A DNA stretch of 64,000 nucleotides from assembly GCA_015179025.1 (NCBI GenBank), contig WHUX01000035.1, positions 186,001 to 250,000 of the forward strand. Direction: 5' to 3'. The stretch's first letter is position 1, and each line of letters begins with the position of its first letter. This document shows, piece after piece, positions 24,882-36,796 of this stretch. Position numbers and translations under genes: made by a program. Origin of the DNA: Terfezia claveryi (taxonomy: Eukaryota; Ascomycota; Pezizomycetes; Pezizales; Pezizaceae). The notes beneath the pieces were generated by a model, which ran no database searches, was not told the origin of the DNA, and saw nothing but the letters and a program-made list of their open reading frames with translations.

Positions 24882-24929
24882 ACTCGAGGTCTTACCGAGG
24901 GGCTAGTTCAAGCCAGACTACTCGAGGTC
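24882..24929 (-). repeat. TAGTCTGG micro-insertion, 28 bp, 10-bp direct repeats
   Basis: ACTCGAGGTC at 24882-24891 and at 24920-24929 flanks a 28-bp insert that starts TTACCGAGGGG and ends AAGCCAGACT(A). It is similar to the 27-bp insert at 62161-62187 along its whole length. Confidence 0.8.
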
Positions 24930-26277
24930 ATCCAATTATTATTCAAATCAGGGTGTGCAGTGAATAGCGAGCGCCCAATTGGCCAATGGGTCGGGAACAG
25001 CTCCCTGGGTGGTTGGCCAATTGTTTTCTTGCGAACGACTGTTCCAGCCATGTTTACGAATGCAACGCGAACCTCAACTCTCACCATCTGCCCCTCACGT
25101 AGTCTGGTTGCACAACCTCTTATCCTCAACACGTATCGCTAACTCTGCCAACGCTACGATAGCCAGAAAACCAAATTCCAACCCAAGTCCTAATCTACCC
25201 AAGTCCGGCGACCCATCGTGATCTCTCGTCCATCACCTACTGTACTATGCTTCCTGCCCCTCCACGCTCGCATCGCTGAATACAACTCAACCGAAGGGTC
25301 CTTGGCACAATTCCGTTTCCCCACACCGCCACCGTGACGCCTTGGGCTCCCTTCATAACACCATTACCGATTGCGAGCACACAAGGGACGGTGGATTTTA
25401 GTTTATTGTTGCATCGAGAGAATCCCATCACTGTCGAGGTGCCGGACAACATGTCGCTTCAAAGCCTGTGGGTGGAGATATGGTCAAACGACGCTCTCCA
25501 TCTTCCTGTTTCGCCTGAGGCTAATAATCACCATAGTAATTCAAAGATTTCAACTCTGATCCCAAGCTAGACATAGCTATTACCCTTGCCATCCAGTCGA
25601 TACCTACTCATGATGCAGTTGTTTCTGCAAGGCATCCCATCCAGCTTACACCAGAAAGAAATCATTGACAGATACTCCATAGGTCGCCTTATCTCAATGC
25701 TCACACAAACAATTAGCAGCTCACAATACTAGCCGTAATCCTCCTTCAAAGTTAGAATACTACCTAGAAAAATTGTTTTTGGACTATCACCCAGCTACAA
25801 GAACTTTGCTCCTGTCGGCCTCTGCTCCTGGGCTAGAAGCATTTGCAGAATTCAGTCTCGACTCGGATCGCCTTTTTACAGAAGCCCTATCGGGGGACCG
25901 CATGCGCAGATTTTTTCTTCGTCATTGCTGTAAAGCTTGTGTTAATGGGGTTGAGGCCACAAAGAACAATTTGGTCGAGTTCATAACCTAAGTTGATTTC
26001 CGTGTGCCAAGAATGACAGGTTGCCCAGGTAGTAAAGCTGCTAACCAGCTTTGGCAGTGGGAAAAATCGACCCTAGCCATAAAAGGCAGTCGTTTAATAC
26101 AGCACAACAATCCAGCACAACGAACCAGCGCCCAATAATTGATACTCTGGATACTACAGTACAATCGGCATGAAAGAGCGGTGGGTGTAAGACAAAGTAG
26201 AGTCCGCAATTTGTATCGCTATCACGATCGATAGTTTTAACCAGACTAGATTGACAGTACTTAAATACCAGATTACG
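24930..26277. other. Possible gene remnant, unrecognised
   Basis: Frames at about 25265-25568 (ending PEANNHHSNSKISTL) and 25755-25990 (LFLDYHPATRTLLLSASAPG) look protein-like but are short, separated by stops and match no family I know. TAGTCTGGTTGCAC at 25100 and AACCAGACTA at 26239 belong to the micro-insertion family but lack clear flanking duplications. Confidence 0.3.
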
Positions 26278-27847
26278 TATATGTTCCGGGCCGCTCGCGG
26301 GCAGCATACCCACTATGCCTCGCGGGAAATGTATTTAATTACTTGATTTGGTACATAACACACTTGAATCAATAACAATATACCTAACTAGACCTATATC
26401 AAATTATACAACTAGGCTATCATTGATCCTAGTGCAGGCAGTATTGGCCAGAAGCTGGCCTGGGAGCTGTGGGATGCGTAACTGCTGCATCTAGCTCTGG
26501 GCCGATTGGTATCTCTTCTGGGTCACTCTCCAGGTCATCCTCCAGGTCATCCTCCGGGTCAATTGGGTTATTATCTTACAGTCCAATCTGTGTTCGTTCA
26601 GCTAGAGCTGAGAGGTTGCCATAGTCATGATCTGCTAGTACTTTGGTATGAAAATAAATAGAGCATTTCAAGTTATTTTTGTAGCATCGGCAGCGACGAT
26701 TGGCACAGGACTTTTTGCCAGTACATGAGACTGAAACACGAGTTGTTGTAGATGCCTGCTGAGCAGTATTGGCTAAGGTGATCGTAATTTGTCAAGTAGC
26801 TGGAATATCCGCAATTTCATCTTCCAAGCTTATAAGATTAGTTGCTGGCTGAAGGTCTTTGGTTGGATAAAGGGTAACAAGTACACCATACTTGGTTTCA
26901 CAATTGATGGCGTTCAGGCTGTGGTTTTGCAATAACTTTTGCATTTAACCTTTTATTATTGGTTTTGGCATGGTTTTCACTTGGAATTCCTACACTGACC
27001 ATATCACGTACTGTAAAGACTACATACAATTGGCTGAAGGGTGATCTTTTTCCACACACCTATATTTTTTTATATTTTTCATCTAGACTCAAAGTTAAGG
27101 AGGGGTTTTCCATACCTTAGAGTGCATAGGAAGCCAACGTACTTCTGGCCGAATTATCCCATAATATTGTTCCCCAATAATAGTAAATGTCTTTTTTCCT
27201 AACCTCCATGGGGAATTGCACAATTCATATTAGAAATCACACCAAAGAGTTGCCAGTTACGAAGAACTCGAATCTCTCTTCCAGTATCATTTCCACAACA
27301 AATTTTTTTCATCTTCATCGAAATTAAACTTCTGCAAAACTCGAAACCGAGCTTTCTCTTTATTTCTACTCAGTTTTGGACCATTTGCCTGAATCTTGAG
27401 CCTGTAAAAGCCCATCCCTTATATTGATCATAGCGAATATCATCAAATCGCAAGCAATGTGGAGTATCACGTAGGTGACTGATGAAAGGCTTCTTGTGTT
27501 CCACTGGTAAACGGTCCTATAGTTGGAAATTTAGCTGGCGCTTGGGAGCAGCCTACAGCTGGTCCTGGCGCATTTCCTGATGCTTGAGTTGCTGACATGA
27601 TGAAAATGAATGGTAGAGTAGTAAGGTAGAAAGGTAGATAAACCAGTTAAAAACCAAGGGCAGATGTTGTTATGTATTGACATGAGAAATGAATAAATCT
27701 CACAATACCGGATCTCATTAAACTATGAATACGGTGCTCAGTATCGACAAACTGCCCAGTCCAGATGAATAGCTTATGTCGAACCTATTACTCACATCAG
27801 ATTTATTTACCGAATTCAGTTATTAAATTAAATTGCCCGCGAGGGAG
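26278..27847 (-). mobile_element. Transposon of the GC-rich-end family, copy B
   Basis: The left end TATATGTTCCGGGCCGCTCG matches the ends of the elements at 29623 and 48230. The right end retains only AATTGCCCGCGAGG and is otherwise lost. The interior carries on the reverse strand a broken frame that starts MSATQASGNAPGPAVGCSQA at 27600 and ends in a cysteine-rich segment (SCANRRCRCYKNNLKC, about 26665-26720), then KVLADHDYGNLSALAER and an acidic tail. Similar cysteine clusters close some integrase-type transposon proteins, but the superfamily is not certain. Several stops interrupt it. Confidence 0.6.
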
Positions 27848-29103
27848 CAAGAAACTACTAGGAAGTGTTTCTGCAATTCGTTGTCACACAATTTGTATAG
27901 GAATGCCAGATTAGCAACAATGGCCCAACTTGTGTTGGAGGTAGTTATTGATTGGGTCTGTGATTTTTTGGGGCGTAAAGCTAGGCATTGTTTCAAATAA
28001 CTAATGTCAGAGGCAGGTGAATCTCACTCGCGGTCCCAAGCACTCATATTTATTATTATATATATTGCAATTAATATATTCTCAGCCAAGGGTCCTCAGT
28101 AGCGAGAGCCACAATACTAGGTGGTGCCCGCAGAAGTTGTATGGCCATCCAATCCAATAATACCGGGGTGTGTGTAGCTCTGTACAGTATATCTTGTCGC
28201 GTGCAAAGAGTTTTTGATAGATCCCCTGCGGGATCTAGAGGAAAAGGGCGAGGAAAAGGGCGAAGGAAAGGGCCAGGAAAATGCCGCAGATGTTCTGGCA
28301 GAATCTGATATCTTGATGTATGGTTGCGTGCGTTAGCCGGAACTTACGTACGTAAACAAGACTAACGTAGGTAAACATCTACCAAAAGGTTAATGACCTC
28401 AAACCTCAGGTCCATAAGTTGGTAAACTCATACAGTACACGGACGAGCATAACCTAGCTTTTTGCAACAAAGATCCGCTTCAAATTTGTTCCCATCAGAT
28501 CGCCTCTCTACTCGTGAAAGCGGTTTGTTTGACTACATGCACAACTGATGGTCATGACCGAGGCCATTTTGTTCTGAATATACCCACCCTGAGGAACTTT
28601 GTACTTTTCTATGTTGTGCATTCTCGTACACGTTCGTGGTCTAGAGCCCTAGTTGTAGTTTATTTTTGGCTACAGTTCTATTTCGTCTATTCATAATTGT
28701 TTCTTCACTTCCGTCCGTCAGGATTGAACACTGGTTTCCTTTCCTTACTTATACTGGGCCTGGCAAATCAACTTCCCTCACATTTAATCTGTCTAGGTTT
28801 TTGGGCGGCTCCCGGAGGGCATACGAATACTACATTTTTTTCTCTTAGAGAAAAAAAAAAAAAAATGTCTTAATTTCGATGTGGATGATAATGTTGTGAT
28901 GTTAGGTGACGACACCTCACTTGAATCCGTATAGCTACATCTGCCAAAATTTTAAGTCTCAAAAGATAAAACCAAAGCAGCTCCTCCAGGCTCGAATCCG
29001 CGTCCCCCACAGGCGTCCCCGCACGTGGCAAAAATTGCATACAATTACATGAACCCCATTCACAACCAAGTTAAGAAGTTTAAAATAGTAATAAAAAGAT
29101 GAT
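27848..29103. other. Intergenic, no gene seen
   Basis: GA-rich repeats of GAAAAGGGCGAGG near 28230-28280 and an A-run near 28850-28865. The frames at 28514-28848 have no recognisable features. Confidence 0.45.
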
Positions 29104-29224
29104 GCCAGCGCGAGGATTTTAACCTCGATCTCCGATGACCTTTGTGGCGTGTGGGCCCGCATCCTCTCAACTCCGTTTGGGGGCTTTACGAGAGTCGACG
29201 TGCTACCAATTGCACCACTCCAGC
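29104..29224 (-). tRNA. tRNA-like sequence, probably degenerate
   Basis: On the reverse strand TGGTGCAATTGG is a perfect pol III A-box / D-arm. CTCGTAA fits an anticodon loop with CGT (Thr). AGGTTAAAATCC is a near B-box closed by a perfect CGAGG/CCTCG T-stem. The acceptor stem pairs only with wobbles and one mismatch. The distance between anticodon loop and T-arm is too long even for one intron. It could be a tRNA pseudogene or a tRNA-derived SINE head. Confidence 0.35.
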
Positions 29225-29622
29225 GTTTGCATGTCTGTGTCCTAAGCGAAGGAAGTATGTAAAGTGATGATTGAACTTAATTCAAGTTTTTATGTAAATA
29301 AGTGTAGGAAATACTCTCGTCAGCCGTCTAGGGAGCCGTCAAGAAAGGGAAAGTGACGGTATACTGGGATAAACAGGGGATAATGCAAGGACTCCGGAAG
29401 GAAAGTGACGGTGCGAAAGGGCACATATAGGCGATCGCACCTACTTTAGATAAATCTTTCCATAGAACACTAGCACCATAAGCTCGAGCCTTATAGCAAT
29501 TGCTGAAATACAAGCCTTTGTTTCTGAACAAAATTCCTCCACTCATAGCCTCGTAATCTTACAGGTTATGAGCCCGGCGCTTAAGCTATAGCATTAAGTT
29601 GAGATATGGAAGGGCGATGGTA

Positions 29623-31299
29623 ATATATGTTCTGGGCCGGTCGCGGGCAATTAATATAATTCCTCAATTTGGTAAATGTGAATCGAACAAAACATCCTGC
29701 TACACTCAAAAAACACCCCATGAAGTCAGTTTTGACCACCCCATCCACATCATATACCCTTCTTGTTGCATTAGTGGGAGATGGCAAACATTGACCAAGG
29801 GGAATTCCGGAAAAATTACCTCAAGCCCTTCAAATGATGAAGTACATGCTTGTGGAATTAACAACTCATCACCTTCATCTCTGATGATGAATGGAGACGA
29901 GGATACTGAGTTTATTGCTACTGTAGGAGTCTGCAGCATTTCCTATGCAATAGGTATTTGGAGATTAGTTTCTTATCTACGGGGTTCTAATAGACGGGGC
30001 CTTATGGTTCAGGCTATATAGACCATCTTGTGCTGAATATCGATGCGCTACGTGGAATTCAGTGAAGTTTGGAGCAATCATAATTATAATATATTTTGTG
30101 TACATCTTGTTGCACGATTTCTTTTTACTCTAGAAAATTCCAGCTATTTCTTAGTTATAGGATCCAAGTAAGATGCAAAACGGTACTTTCTTAATTGCAG
30201 GTACTTATTTATATGCAGATTGCTAAGGTACTTCAATTCCTCGATTTTAAACCAAAACGAAGCAGGTTCTACCTAAAAGTGTACAACAGGTAGATGCTGT
30301 TTTACAGAATTATGGGAGATCAAATGACAACAAACATTATATTTTCGCAATTGTGATATGGCCAAACCTGATAATAAAGGGCTATATGCGAAGCTATTAC
30401 AAAATCATAGCCTGAATCTATTGCAGTCGCTGGGATAGCTGCAGCTAGGTATACCGTTATCAATTCTTTTTTTGGGGGGTAAATCAGTAAATCAGTAGGG
30501 TTGGTCAATCGTTATTTCAATTAAGCTAATTTCAATTACGGAGCGCCTTGGCATGGCAAAACTAGCGCAAATTAAAATTTTTGATTGACCGACCAAAGTT
30601 GGCCGACCAGGTTAAATCTTCAGTTAAGCCTGCTTAGTAACATCGAGATCACGACTCAGCATTTATCAACATGCCACAACTTACTCGGCGGAGGGTGTTA
30701 CTGAAACACATTTGGGAGCTCATAGAGCTGCTTATAGAGGTGCTCAAGGTGACGCCTGAGGATGACATGATATTAATGCTGTTGGACGAGGTGTTGGGTA
30801 TTTATAAAAAGATATTGGCACGCCGCTATTTCGCTGCTCGAGGGAGTGCTGGGAGGCACATGTGAGAGGGATATCGATCTTGGAGAACTTGATTAGGAAT
30901 TATCCGGTTCTGCCTTTCGGATGTCATTGCGCAATGTCGGGCGGTGTCGTGATGTCGAGGATGGGTGGTGTCATAAAAATATTGAGAGTTGCGAGTGGGG
31001 TTGTGATGTTGACTAGGGTGCTAATTTAATTTCAATTATCTCGTTAAGGGACTCCAGAGTCCCTTAACCAATTAAGAGTTCAATTAAATTATGATTAAGG
31101 CTCTGGCCAATGAGCGATGAGGCCAAGATGCCAAGGCGCTCGCCAAGGCGCTCCGTAATTGAAATTAGCTTAATTGAAATAACGATTGACCAACCCTAGT
31201 ACTTATAAACCTTAATCAATACAAGTGCATTATACACCAAACTGAGGAATTATATTAATTGCCCGCGACCGATGCCCGCAAGCGGCCCAGAACATATAT
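29623..31299 (+). mobile_element. Transposon of the GC-rich-end family, copy A
   Basis: Inverted ends ATATATGTTCTGGGCCG (left) and its complement (right, to 31299) continue inward as GCGGGCAATTAATATAATTC on the left and a near-perfect mirror on the right. The region 29640-30240 is closely similar to 48300-48880 in copy C, including the GGATCCA-GTAA-TGCAAAAC stretch. No intact gene remains. A separate 701-bp element (30497-31197) is inserted in it. Confidence 0.75.
30497..31197 (+). mobile_element. Nested Harbinger-like MITE with perfect 55-bp inverted repeats
   Basis: Positions 30497-30551 and 31143-31197 are perfect reverse complements over 55 bp, starting AGGGTTGGTCAATCGTTATT. AGT flanks both ends (3-bp duplication, as in PIF/Harbinger; TA is an alternative reading). 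The interior has a 64-codon frame from ATG 30671 (MPQLTRRRVLLKHIWELIEL) followed after a frame change by ISILENLIRNYPVLPF. This looks like the start of fungal Harbinger-type transposases, with the catalytic part missing. Copy C lacks the insert, giving an empty-site comparison. Confidence 0.8.
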
Positions 31300-31688
31300 G
31301 CCTCTGGCAAATGCCTACAGTACATATATTACGGTCGCCTACCATATATCATGACCGCAAATACATGAATTCCTACCAAATATATGCATGAAGTCGTAAC
31401 ATATATCATGACGGAAATGTATGATTTACATACACCAGACATAGCGCAAGGCCAAGGCATGTATGAATTTGGCACATGCTACGATTGCCTAACAAGGTCT
31501 CGTATAAAACTTTTTTATTGGCAAATTCGTTGCAAATTTTTAAATAATTGGAACGAAGTTGTACTTTATTTTGTTTCGTATAGGTGCTGCCAAGATTTGT
31601 CAGATCGCGTGACCTGGCACATGACCTACCTGTTCTGTACGTTGATGCGCGATAGTCTTGATTACTGTACTTTACAAATCTTCACCCC

Positions 31689-33748
31689 TACCGCATCCAC
31701 TGGTGAGCAAGAGACCTGGTCAGTTTAGAGACGGTATCCGAGCGCAAAAATAGGGTGGATGATACCGTGCAATCTGATCTACAAGAGACCAGTTTTTTGA
31801 AAAAGTACAGCAGGTAGGTATCTGAGCGCAAAAATAGGTAGATAATAATATGCAAAGGGTCCGGTTTTTTGAAAAAGTAATTGTTATCATATCTGCTCTC
31901 TAATAACGATGTCTTCAGCAAAAGTCAGAGTTCGACCGGGCCCCAAGGCAAAATCAACAGCCTTACACTCACGTAGTCTTACCTCATTAAATGTACGGAA
32001 GCCTAAGAAAGTGAATAGAGATGAAAAAGAGAATGTGGCCTCAGAATGGGTAGATGAGGTTGTGTCGGAGGTTTCTAAAAAACCAACAAAGACACGGAAG
32101 TCTTGGAACAGAGAGTTTAAGCTGCGTACTATTACTATGGTTCATAGTAGTCGCGTGAATAAAGGGAATAAATGCAAGAGATATGGAACAAGATGTAAGT
32201 AAAGGTTGTAAATATTCTAGTAAATTATACATAGCTAACAGTTGTAGGGGTATCAGAGCAATTAGATATTGCAAGGGGTATGCTAGAATGATGGATGAAG
32301 CAGGAAGATGAAATTGTTGCATCACAGAAGGGATCAAGAATAGTAGAAAGAGCACGAGCTGGACAGTGGCCTCAAATAGAACAAGCACTACATACAAAAT
32401 TTCTAGCAATACGTGCTCTAGGAAAGCCAGTAGGCCAGTAATAGTTTATACGAGAGGGAAAAAAAATCTTTCAACAGCTTTATCTTAAACAGGTGGATTG
32501 TGATGAGCAGAATAAAGTGACATATCAATGTCAGTTTTCTGTAGGATGGTTTAATGGGTTTAGAGAGCAATGGAATATTTCCTGGCGTGTCAAAACAAAA
32601 GTAGCTCAAAAGACACCAGAACAGAAGATACTAGTAGTTCAGGACTTTCTACAGGAAATACGACAGAAATCTCAACCTCTCAACTCAGAGTTATCTACTT
32701 CTCCTCGCTTTCAACCATGTTATATTTACAACATGGATCAAACTCCACTTCTTTTTGAGTTTCTTCAAACTCATACCTACGATACAAAAGGTGCAACTAC
32801 AGTTCTTATTCATTCTGAACATATTTCATGGACAAAACGGCAAGCAACCTTAATGCTTACAGCATGTTCTGATAGATATTTACGATGCAAGCCAATCCTT
32901 ATCTTCTATAGACATGCAACTAAAAAAAGTGCTGCCCATCAAATTGAACGAACAAAGTACAGTTCAGAGGTGCATACGTTATTTAATCCTACTACTTATA
33001 GCAATGAAGATGTTACATTAGGTTGGCTAAAGTATGATATATGTGGGATTCCAAAAAATTTGATTGGAATATATCTTCCTCAGCTTGAACGGTTGGTTGT
33101 GTTAGATATTTTTAGTGGACAAAAGTCTAAAGCAGTCTTTAAAGTCATGAAAGAGTTGTATATTACTGCTGTATATATTCCAGATGGCTGTACTGGATAT
33201 GTATAACCAATGGATACTATTATTAACGCTAGTGAAGGATAAAATTGGCGAGATTCTGGAGGAAACATTGGCAAATGAGGATGAAGATACTAGTATTCAA
33301 CATCGCCGAATAGCAATTACACATGCAGTAGCAGCCGCCTGGTTATAGCTTCATGAACATAAGCGAGATACCATTATTAAGGCATTTAAGCAGACGGGTA
33401 TTTCACTTTGTCCAACTGGAAATGAAGATGATCAACTGCATGTACGAGGGCTACCTAATCTTGTGGTGGGGCAATGGGAAAAAGAGTTGGATTCCGATGA
33501 AGAGGTTGAATATGTTGTTTTGGCTGAGGATGTGGTGGATGAAACCGATGTAAATCCTTAGCGGTATACTTTTTCAAAAAACTGGTCTCTTGTAGATCAG
33601 ATTGCACGGTATCATCCACCCTATTTTTGCGCTCGGATACCTTGTGCACTTTTTCCCCAAAAATGGACCGTTGTAGTGTCACTTACTGCATAAGCTCGAC
33701 CTATGTCTCTAAACTGACCAGGTCTCTTGCTCACCAGTGGATGCGGTA
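31689..33748 (+). mobile_element. pogo/Tigger-type element with compound inverted repeats
   Basis: An outer 44-bp perfect inverted repeat (31689-31732 / 33705-33748) and an inner 75-bp perfect inverted repeat (31733-31807 / 33567-33641) bound a broken transposase gene. The outermost bases are TA on both sides. The arms are adjacent on the left but separated by 63 bp on the right. A diverged extra copy of the inner arm follows on the left at about 31817-31881, and a fragment of one lies in the right-hand spacer. Confidence 0.85.
31909..33559 (+). pseudogene. pogo/Tigger-type DDE transposase, inactivated
   Basis: Starts at ATG 31909 and has a probable intron 32195-32247 (GTAAGT, GCTAAC branch, TAG). 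A CENP-B-like helix-turn-helix DNA-binding region (RARAGQWPQIEQAL, then FIREGKKIFQQLY) is followed by the DDE core: YNMDQTPL (first Asp, about 32730), VVLDIFSGQKS (second Asp, about 33100) and PMD (third Asp, about 33212). An acidic C-terminus ends near 33559. Stops interrupt it near 32290, 32440, 33204 and 33346, and one frame change lies near 33234. The stop at 33204 is TAA where the family usually has CAA (Gln), a C-to-T change compatible with RIP-type mutation. It cannot make transposase as it stands. Confidence 0.85.
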
Positions 33749-34169
33749 CCATATCCGACATCTACTCATTGATCCAATTCGCTGCGCCCGTTGGTAATGT
33801 AAATACGACCCAGCTCTCTGGACATTAACGCTGAACCCTCCTTACTGGGACCGAATAGGAGTATTAAAAAAAATCAAAAAAAAAATCTGGACATTAACGC
33901 AGGATGGCTCACGCATGAAGACATGCAAACCGTGTAGGAGCAAGAGAATTGTGAAGATGACAGTAAAGATTCCATACAAAATATAGTATATTTTGGATAA
34001 ACTAACAGCTTTGTAGCAGAAGAGAGAGGAGAGCTTGAGAGCTAGGGATGATCCTTCCAATGTATCAGTGAGACAAACAGAAAGGAATATACGAAGCTCA
34101 AGATCAGTAACACCTTCCCGTGCCAGTGGCCAGCAAACTTTCCGCGGCCGGCAACATCCTACCCACCAT
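33749..34169. other. Intergenic, no gene seen
   Basis: CCAGCTCTCTGGACATTAACGC and CTGGACATTAACGC occur near 33810 and 33887, a short direct repeat. No gene recognised. Confidence 0.4.
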
Positions 34170-34660
34170 TACCCCCCCTTCTCCATGCTTACCAGCAATG
34201 GGAATTTGCTTTGTATACGAGAACTTTGGAGGATTTCGCCAAATCAACAAACGATCTTCAATTGGGGGAGTGTACAGTTTGTGAGGAGGCCGGAATTGGG
34301 ACAACGATTCGGGCAATATGAGATATAAGGATTTGCGAGCTTTCTTGGCAAGGAACCTATAAGTTTTCAGCTCAAAATGTCATGTCCCCAGGGCAAATAC
34401 CACCTGAATTAGATAGGCTAGGGATACCGACACCTATTGAGGCTATGATGTTAGCTCTCGAGGTTTTGGGCATTATAAAGGTGGGAAGATCCATGTCATT
34501 AATTTCCCACAGGATCCAACTGAAGTCTTCCATATCATGCGTCATCCACCACATGAACTGCCACTCATAGTTCTTAGGGTTATTTTGGATATAGTTAGCC
34601 TTGAATCCACCTGGGCTTCCGGGTGCGACCCCTAAGGTTGGCACACGAGGGTTAAATTCC
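34170..34660 (+). pseudogene. Helitron-type protein fragment
   Basis: The plus strand reads ALYTRTLEDFAKS, a Cys pair (GECTVCEEAG), then after a stop VMSPGQIPPELDRLGIPTPI with EAMMLALEVL. In the next frame INFPQDPTEVFHIMRHPPHE and ELPLIVLRVIL follow. This order (zinc-binding pair, PGxxPxxL..L..IEEMLIA, then NFPQD) is typical of the region upstream of the Rep domain in fungal Helitron helicases. Frame changes and stops show decay, and no Rep or helicase motif follows. Confidence 0.6.
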
Positions 34661-34835
34661 TAGCATGATATTTTCATTTTCGTTTTGGCTTCTTTCTTTT
34701 CTTTTGGTGCTCTAATATTCCAAGGAATCGTTGCCATATCAGGCCTACGCGGCCTCAGTTACCTTGTAGCTCTTCTGCAACTAGTCGAATATATATTTGG
34801 TTTACAGCCAATTATACCCCCCCAAGGATTTCACA

Positions 34836-36796
34836 ATGGCCCCTCGCAGACGTGAGGCAATTCAGCGTCTCCAGATTCCCGAGCTGGCAGATATCCAAAG
34901 ATGGGATAAGGATGAGCTTGTTAGATGGATACAGCTAGCGAACCCCAACCTCCTGGATCCCGCTCATCTAAAAGCTTTCAAAGCCATCAAGCTCGCGGGG
35001 AACGTTTTTGTCCTCCAGGACTCGGCGTTCTTCGAGAGGTGTGGAATTGCTGTGGGGGTATCGAAGGGATTGGAGTTAATTGCTCAGACAATCTGGAGTA
35101 AGGCGGGAAAGCGCAAGGCGGACTTTGACAATGAAAGACTCAGCCCCCAGAAGATTTTTTCTTAATATCTCTCAAGTATACACAGGTACTGCTTTCCCTT
35201 CTCAGTCACCTTATGAAACTTCAACTGATGCACTAGTTAGATCTTCATGAGGCTTCAAGCAAAGTCTCATTAGATATTGCTAAGTACTGTGATGTTTCCC
35301 ACAGGCAGACACTCCCCTTCTTGTTTGCGGGACAGTTCCCCACCGAGCGGTTTTATCTTGACGAAAACCGCCATTTTGAGTTTTACGGTCAAGAGCTTTC
35401 CAGAAATTTGTATGATGCGGCAAAATCGATGTATTTTCTCAGAACACGCCGCTATTTTCTTCATGGCACGCTTGGAGCTGGCAAGTCTCACTTATTGGCT
35501 GCGTTGACCTGTGTCCTCCGAAAAGAGGGAATGAGGGTGGTTTACCTTCCGGATTGCCGAGGGCTCTTAGACAACCCCTTTCAATACCTTAGACATGCCC
35601 TACGACTTGCATTTTTTTGACACACCAGGGATTCAGGAGTTTTTGATTGCTAGTGAGCGTATTGAGGATTTTGGAGAAGTTCTGCAATGATGCCGCTTCA
35701 GCGCAGCACCGAATTCTCTTCATTATTGACCAGGTCAATGCCCTAGATCCCCAAGATGAAGCAAGAGACAGATATTTGAATGAAGGAAGGCGTCTTGTTA
35801 GGACGGTGCTTGAGAACATTACGGCAGAGCATCTGAAGCTCACCAGTTCCACTGGGAACTATATGCACGCTGCTCATGATACGCATCGTCAAAATAGTGA
35901 GAAGAGAATTTCGATGTATAGCGGGTTAAGCAAGGTGGAGTCTTCCCTATTGACTTTACATTGTATTATAGTACTAATATGTCGGAAGACTGAGATGGAA
36001 AGTTGGTGGCGAGCAAATGCGGCCCGGCTTCCTTTGGACTTTAACGAAGCCGATAAGGAAACGATGGAAACACTAACTGGCAGAGTCCCAATTTTCCTGC
36101 ATGCCCTTTTAGCTATTGGCGTCAATCAAGTTGACCAGGCAGGGAATTCATCAAGCCCAGTGGGCGAGGAGGATCTCTCAGCTTGCACAGCTACCGAAAT
36201 CTATACTGGAAAAGTGCAGGACGCTTTCTGGCAGTCAGCGGAACTAATGAGCGCCATTGGTGATTTCATAGACTTCACGGTTGTCCAGTGCAGGGCATTA
36301 CGGGATACCGACGACTTGCTAATGTATACGTCAATTGTGTCAATATTCCGGAGAAATTTGAATCTAACGCATTTTAAAGGTTTCGGCGGGCTGTTTCAGC
36401 TTGTCTTACCAGGGGTTCCGTAGGACCTGCTAAGGGGGAGCTTCTTGGTTGATACTTCTTCGTTACTAATGGCAGCGGCAATGTCACATCTGGAGTAGTT
36501 GGCGAAACCGCTACAAAGTTTTTGAGGTCTACCATGAAAGCGGACGACTTTCTAAGTCAGCACTGGTATGATAGTCTTCGTATGGCTGGGAAATACCCTT
36601 ACATGCTGGGATTTTTTACAGAGACAATGCTTCTAAGCTGGATTGCGGTGAATGGCTGTAGCGCGGCAGGGTCAGAGTTTCAAAGGAAGCTAAATGCATT
36701 TTTATTCGATGGCGCCAAACCCACCATGAGCCGAGATAGCCCATGCAGCCTATACATACAGTACCCGTGTTCTGCTTGTTTATATCCAACATAAGC
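34836..36796 (+). pseudogene. CRN-like P-loop NTPase gene with SAM-like N-terminus, decayed
   Basis: Exon 1 (34836-35097) encodes a SAM-like helical domain (DKDELVRWIQL ... GLELIAQTIW). A likely second exon is 35186-35235, then the frame continues from about 35309. A P-loop, HGTLGAGKSH, lies near 35465-35490, and a Walker B-like LFIIDQVNALD near 35720. LTGRVPIFLHALLAIG (near 36080) and KYPYMLGFFTETMLL (near 36600) fit the downstream part of Crinkler-type NTPases. The frame breaks at the T7 run at 35614-35620, at the T4 near 35672 and near 36415, with a stop near 36450. The first two breaks are single extra T's in T-runs. Start and exon limits beyond exon 1 are inferred. Confidence 0.6.
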
